Source of the DNA: Frigoribacterium endophyticum
Lineage (GTDB): Bacteria; Actinomycetota; Actinomycetes; Actinomycetales; Microbacteriaceae
NCBI RefSeq assembly: GCF_011759585.1
Contig: NZ_JAAOYV010000002.1
Span: forward strand, 493,510 to 557,509
Direction of reading: 5' to 3'
Length of the DNA: 64,000 nucleotides
Each line of letters starts with the position of its first letter. Position 1 is the first letter of the stretch. Positions 62,659-64,000 of this stretch are shown one piece after another. The notes below the pieces were generated by a model. The model saw nothing but the letters and a program-made list of their open reading frames with translations. It searched no databases and was not told where the DNA came from. The position numbers and the translations under genes were made by a program.

Positions 62659-63867
62659 GTGAGCACCTACACCTCCCTCCTGAAGACGCCGGGCGTCGGC
62701 CGCATCATCGCGGCGCAGCTGACGGCGCGCTTCCCGTTCGGGATGCTCTCGCTCGCGTTCCTCCTCCACGTCGAGCACGTCCACCACTCGTACGCCGCGG
62801 CCGGCCTCGTGCTCGCCGCGACGAGCATCGGGCAGGCCATCTCGGGCCCCCTGACGAGCCGGTGGATGGGCCGCTGGGGCATGCGCCCCGTCCTGCTGCT
62901 CACCCTCGTCGTCTGCTTCGTCACGATGGTGACCTTCACGCTGTACGACTTCTCGGTGCCCGCCTTCATGGCGCTCGGCTTCGTGACCGGCCTCAGCGTG
63001 CCTCCCGTCCAGCCCGCGGTGCGCACCATCTACCCGAAGATGGTCAACTCGTCGCAGCTGACCCCGCTCTTCTCCCTCGACGCCTCCGCCCAGGAGATCA
63101 TCTGGGTCGCCGGGCCGGTCATCACCACCTTCGTCGGCACGCAGGTCGGCACGCAGGAGGCCATCTGGCTCGCCGCCGTCTTCCTCGTCGGGGGCGGCGC
63201 CTGGTTCATCGCCTCGCCCGAGGTCGGCCGGGTGCGCATCCCGCGCAGCAAGCGCGCCTTCGGCAAGGTGCTCGCGCGGCCGACCGTGCTGCTGGCCACC
63301 GCCTCCGGCTTCCTCCTCATCGGCGCCTGCGCGGCCGTCGAGGCCGGCGTCGTCGCCCTCTTCGGCGAGGGCAGCGCCGACTCGGGCATCGCCCTCGCCG
63401 TCTTCGCCCTCGGCTCGCTCGTCGGCGGCCTCGCCCTCGGGCACGTGCCGGTGGGCCCGTGGGCACTGGCCCGCCGCCTCGCGATCGTCTTCGTCGGCAT
63501 GACCCTGGCCGTCTTCGTCAGCGGACTGCTGCCGCTCAGCGCCGCCCTGCTCGTCGCCGGCGTCGGCATCGCCCCGGCCCTGGCCGTCATGTTCGCGATC
63601 GTGTCGTCGAGCGTGAAGTTCAGCGACACGGCCGAGGCCTACGGCTGGGCCGGCACCGGCCAGCTGATCGGCTCCGCCCTCGGCTCCGCGATCGCCGGCT
63701 TCTGGATCGACCGGATCGGCGGCCAGGGCGGCCTGCTGGTGGCCGCCGTGTTCGCGCTCGTCGGGGCCGTGGTGGGCGCCGTCTTCCACCGCTCGCTGCC
63801 CGATCTGCGCGGGCGCGACGCGAGCCCGCTGCCCGACACCGAACCGGTGCCCGTCCAGCCCAGCTGA
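62659..63867 (+). CDS. MFS transporter
   Basis: 402-residue major facilitator with twelve predicted helices. The loop 2-3 region reads SRWMGRWGMRPVLL, a variant of the MFS GxxxDRxGRR motif. N-terminal sequence resembles sugar-efflux or drug-efflux type permeases of actinobacteria. Substrate unknown; its divergence from nrdHIEF gives no functional hint. The C-terminus is a short Pro-rich tail. Confidence 0.88.
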   Translation: MSTYTSLLKTPGVGRIIAAQLTARFPFGMLSLAFLLHVEHVHHSYAAAGLVLAATSIGQAISGPLTSRWMGRWGMRPVLLLTLVVCFVTMVTFTLYDFSVPAFMALGFVTGLSVPPVQPAVRTIYPKMVNSSQLTPLFSLDASAQEIIWVAGPVITTFVGTQVGTQEAIWLAAVFLVGGGAWFIASPEVGRVRIPRSKRAFGKVLARPTVLLATASGFLLIGACAAVEAGVVALFGEGSADSGIALAVFALGSLVGGLALGHVPVGPWALARRLAIVFVGMTLAVFVSGLLPLSAALLVAGVGIAPALAVMFAIVSSSVKFSDTAEAYGWAGTGQLIGSALGSAIAGFWIDRIGGQGGLLVAAVFALVGAVVGAVFHRSLPDLRGRDASPLPDTEPVPVQPS

Positions 63868-63895
63868 CCCGCGACTCCGGTGCCATGATCGAGGG

Positions 63896-64000
63896 ATGGC
63901 CCCCATCGACACGCCCACCCTCGCCCTGAACGACGGCACCACCATCCCCCAGCTGGGGCTCGGCGTCTACAAGGTGCCCGACGACGAGGCCGAGACGGTC
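63896..64000 (+). CDS. Aldo/keto reductase (3' end outside window)
   Basis: Only the first 35 residues are visible: LALNDGTTIPQLGLGVYKVP is the N-terminal beta-hairpin and first strand of AKR5-type reductases (2,5-diketo-D-gluconate reductase family). CATGAT lies 6 nt before the ATG and may be a weak -10. The rest of the gene, including the Asp-Tyr-Lys-His tetrad, lies beyond the edge. Confidence 0.75.
   Translation, partial: MAPIDTPTLALNDGTTIPQLGLGVYKVPDDEAETV

Overview
The window is about 72% G+C with short intergenic gaps, many 1-8 bp GTGA/ATGA/TGATG stop-start overlaps and frequent leaderless promoters. Gene content (nrdHIEF with NrdR-type boxes, divergent rsmI/pmt, MoeB-rhodanese fusion, prpDBC, DUF4287 gene between rsmA and ispE) points to an actinobacterium, most likely Microbacteriaceae (Curtobacterium/Frigoribacterium/Clavibacter-like). 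The genus is not certain. No rRNA, tRNA, IS element, prophage or CRISPR array was seen; this is ordinary chromosome.

Region 1 (1-13.5 kb) is the most interesting. A methylthioadenosine phosphorylase (5' end outside the window), a sugar epimerase, a GT2 glycosyltransferase, a TIGR04282/DUF2064 transferase, a SAM methyltransferase, a membrane-bound Tat-type molybdenum oxidoreductase with a small 4-TM partner, and a GT-C glycosyltransferase lie together. Directly after them come modABC, moaA, moaD and a moeZ-like gene. The core order resembles the Mycobacterium tuberculosis Rv0535-Rv0541c locus linked to methylthioxylose capping of lipoarabinomannan. My inference is a methylthio-pentose cell-envelope glycan pathway with an extracytoplasmic Mo enzyme that may act on the thioether or its sulfoxide.

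Region 2 (13.5-23.6 kb): a GT39-type membrane glycosyltransferase, then housekeeping genes on the minus strand (metG-tatD-rsmA-DUF4287-ispE; rsmI) and a protein O-mannosyltransferase with a small zinc-ribbon gene. Region 3 (23.6-32 kb): an OleD-like reductase / metallo-beta-lactamase-fold hydrolase / OleA-like thiolase operon, a GT4 enzyme, metY with a CoA-binding protein, manganese catalase and a rhodanese, ending in an 82-bp tandem repeat of hairpins. Region 4 (32-42.4 kb, minus strand): DUF255 protein, prpDBC (2-methylcitrate cycle), an EamA transporter, an acyl-CoA synthetase, and a two-gene operon with an ArsR-type regulator carrying three operator-like dyads.

Region 5 (42.5-53.7 kb): hrpA, a LacI regulator, a stress-type SDR and an arabinoside uptake/degradation operon (binding protein, two permeases, GH51 arabinofuranosidase; no ATPase). 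Region 6 (53.8-64 kb): a small hypothetical, an FMN reductase, a methyltransferase, an amidohydrolase-kynureninase pair, the nrdHIEF ribonucleotide reductase operon behind NrdR-like boxes and a DnaA-box-like cluster, an MFS transporter, and the start of an aldo/keto reductase cut by the window edge.

Window-wide signals: a -10-like TANNNT sits 6-7 nt (sometimes 9-10) before the start codon of about 18 genes, implying leaderless mRNAs; and the decamer GGAGGCGCGG occurs about 29 times, far above my composition-based expectation.
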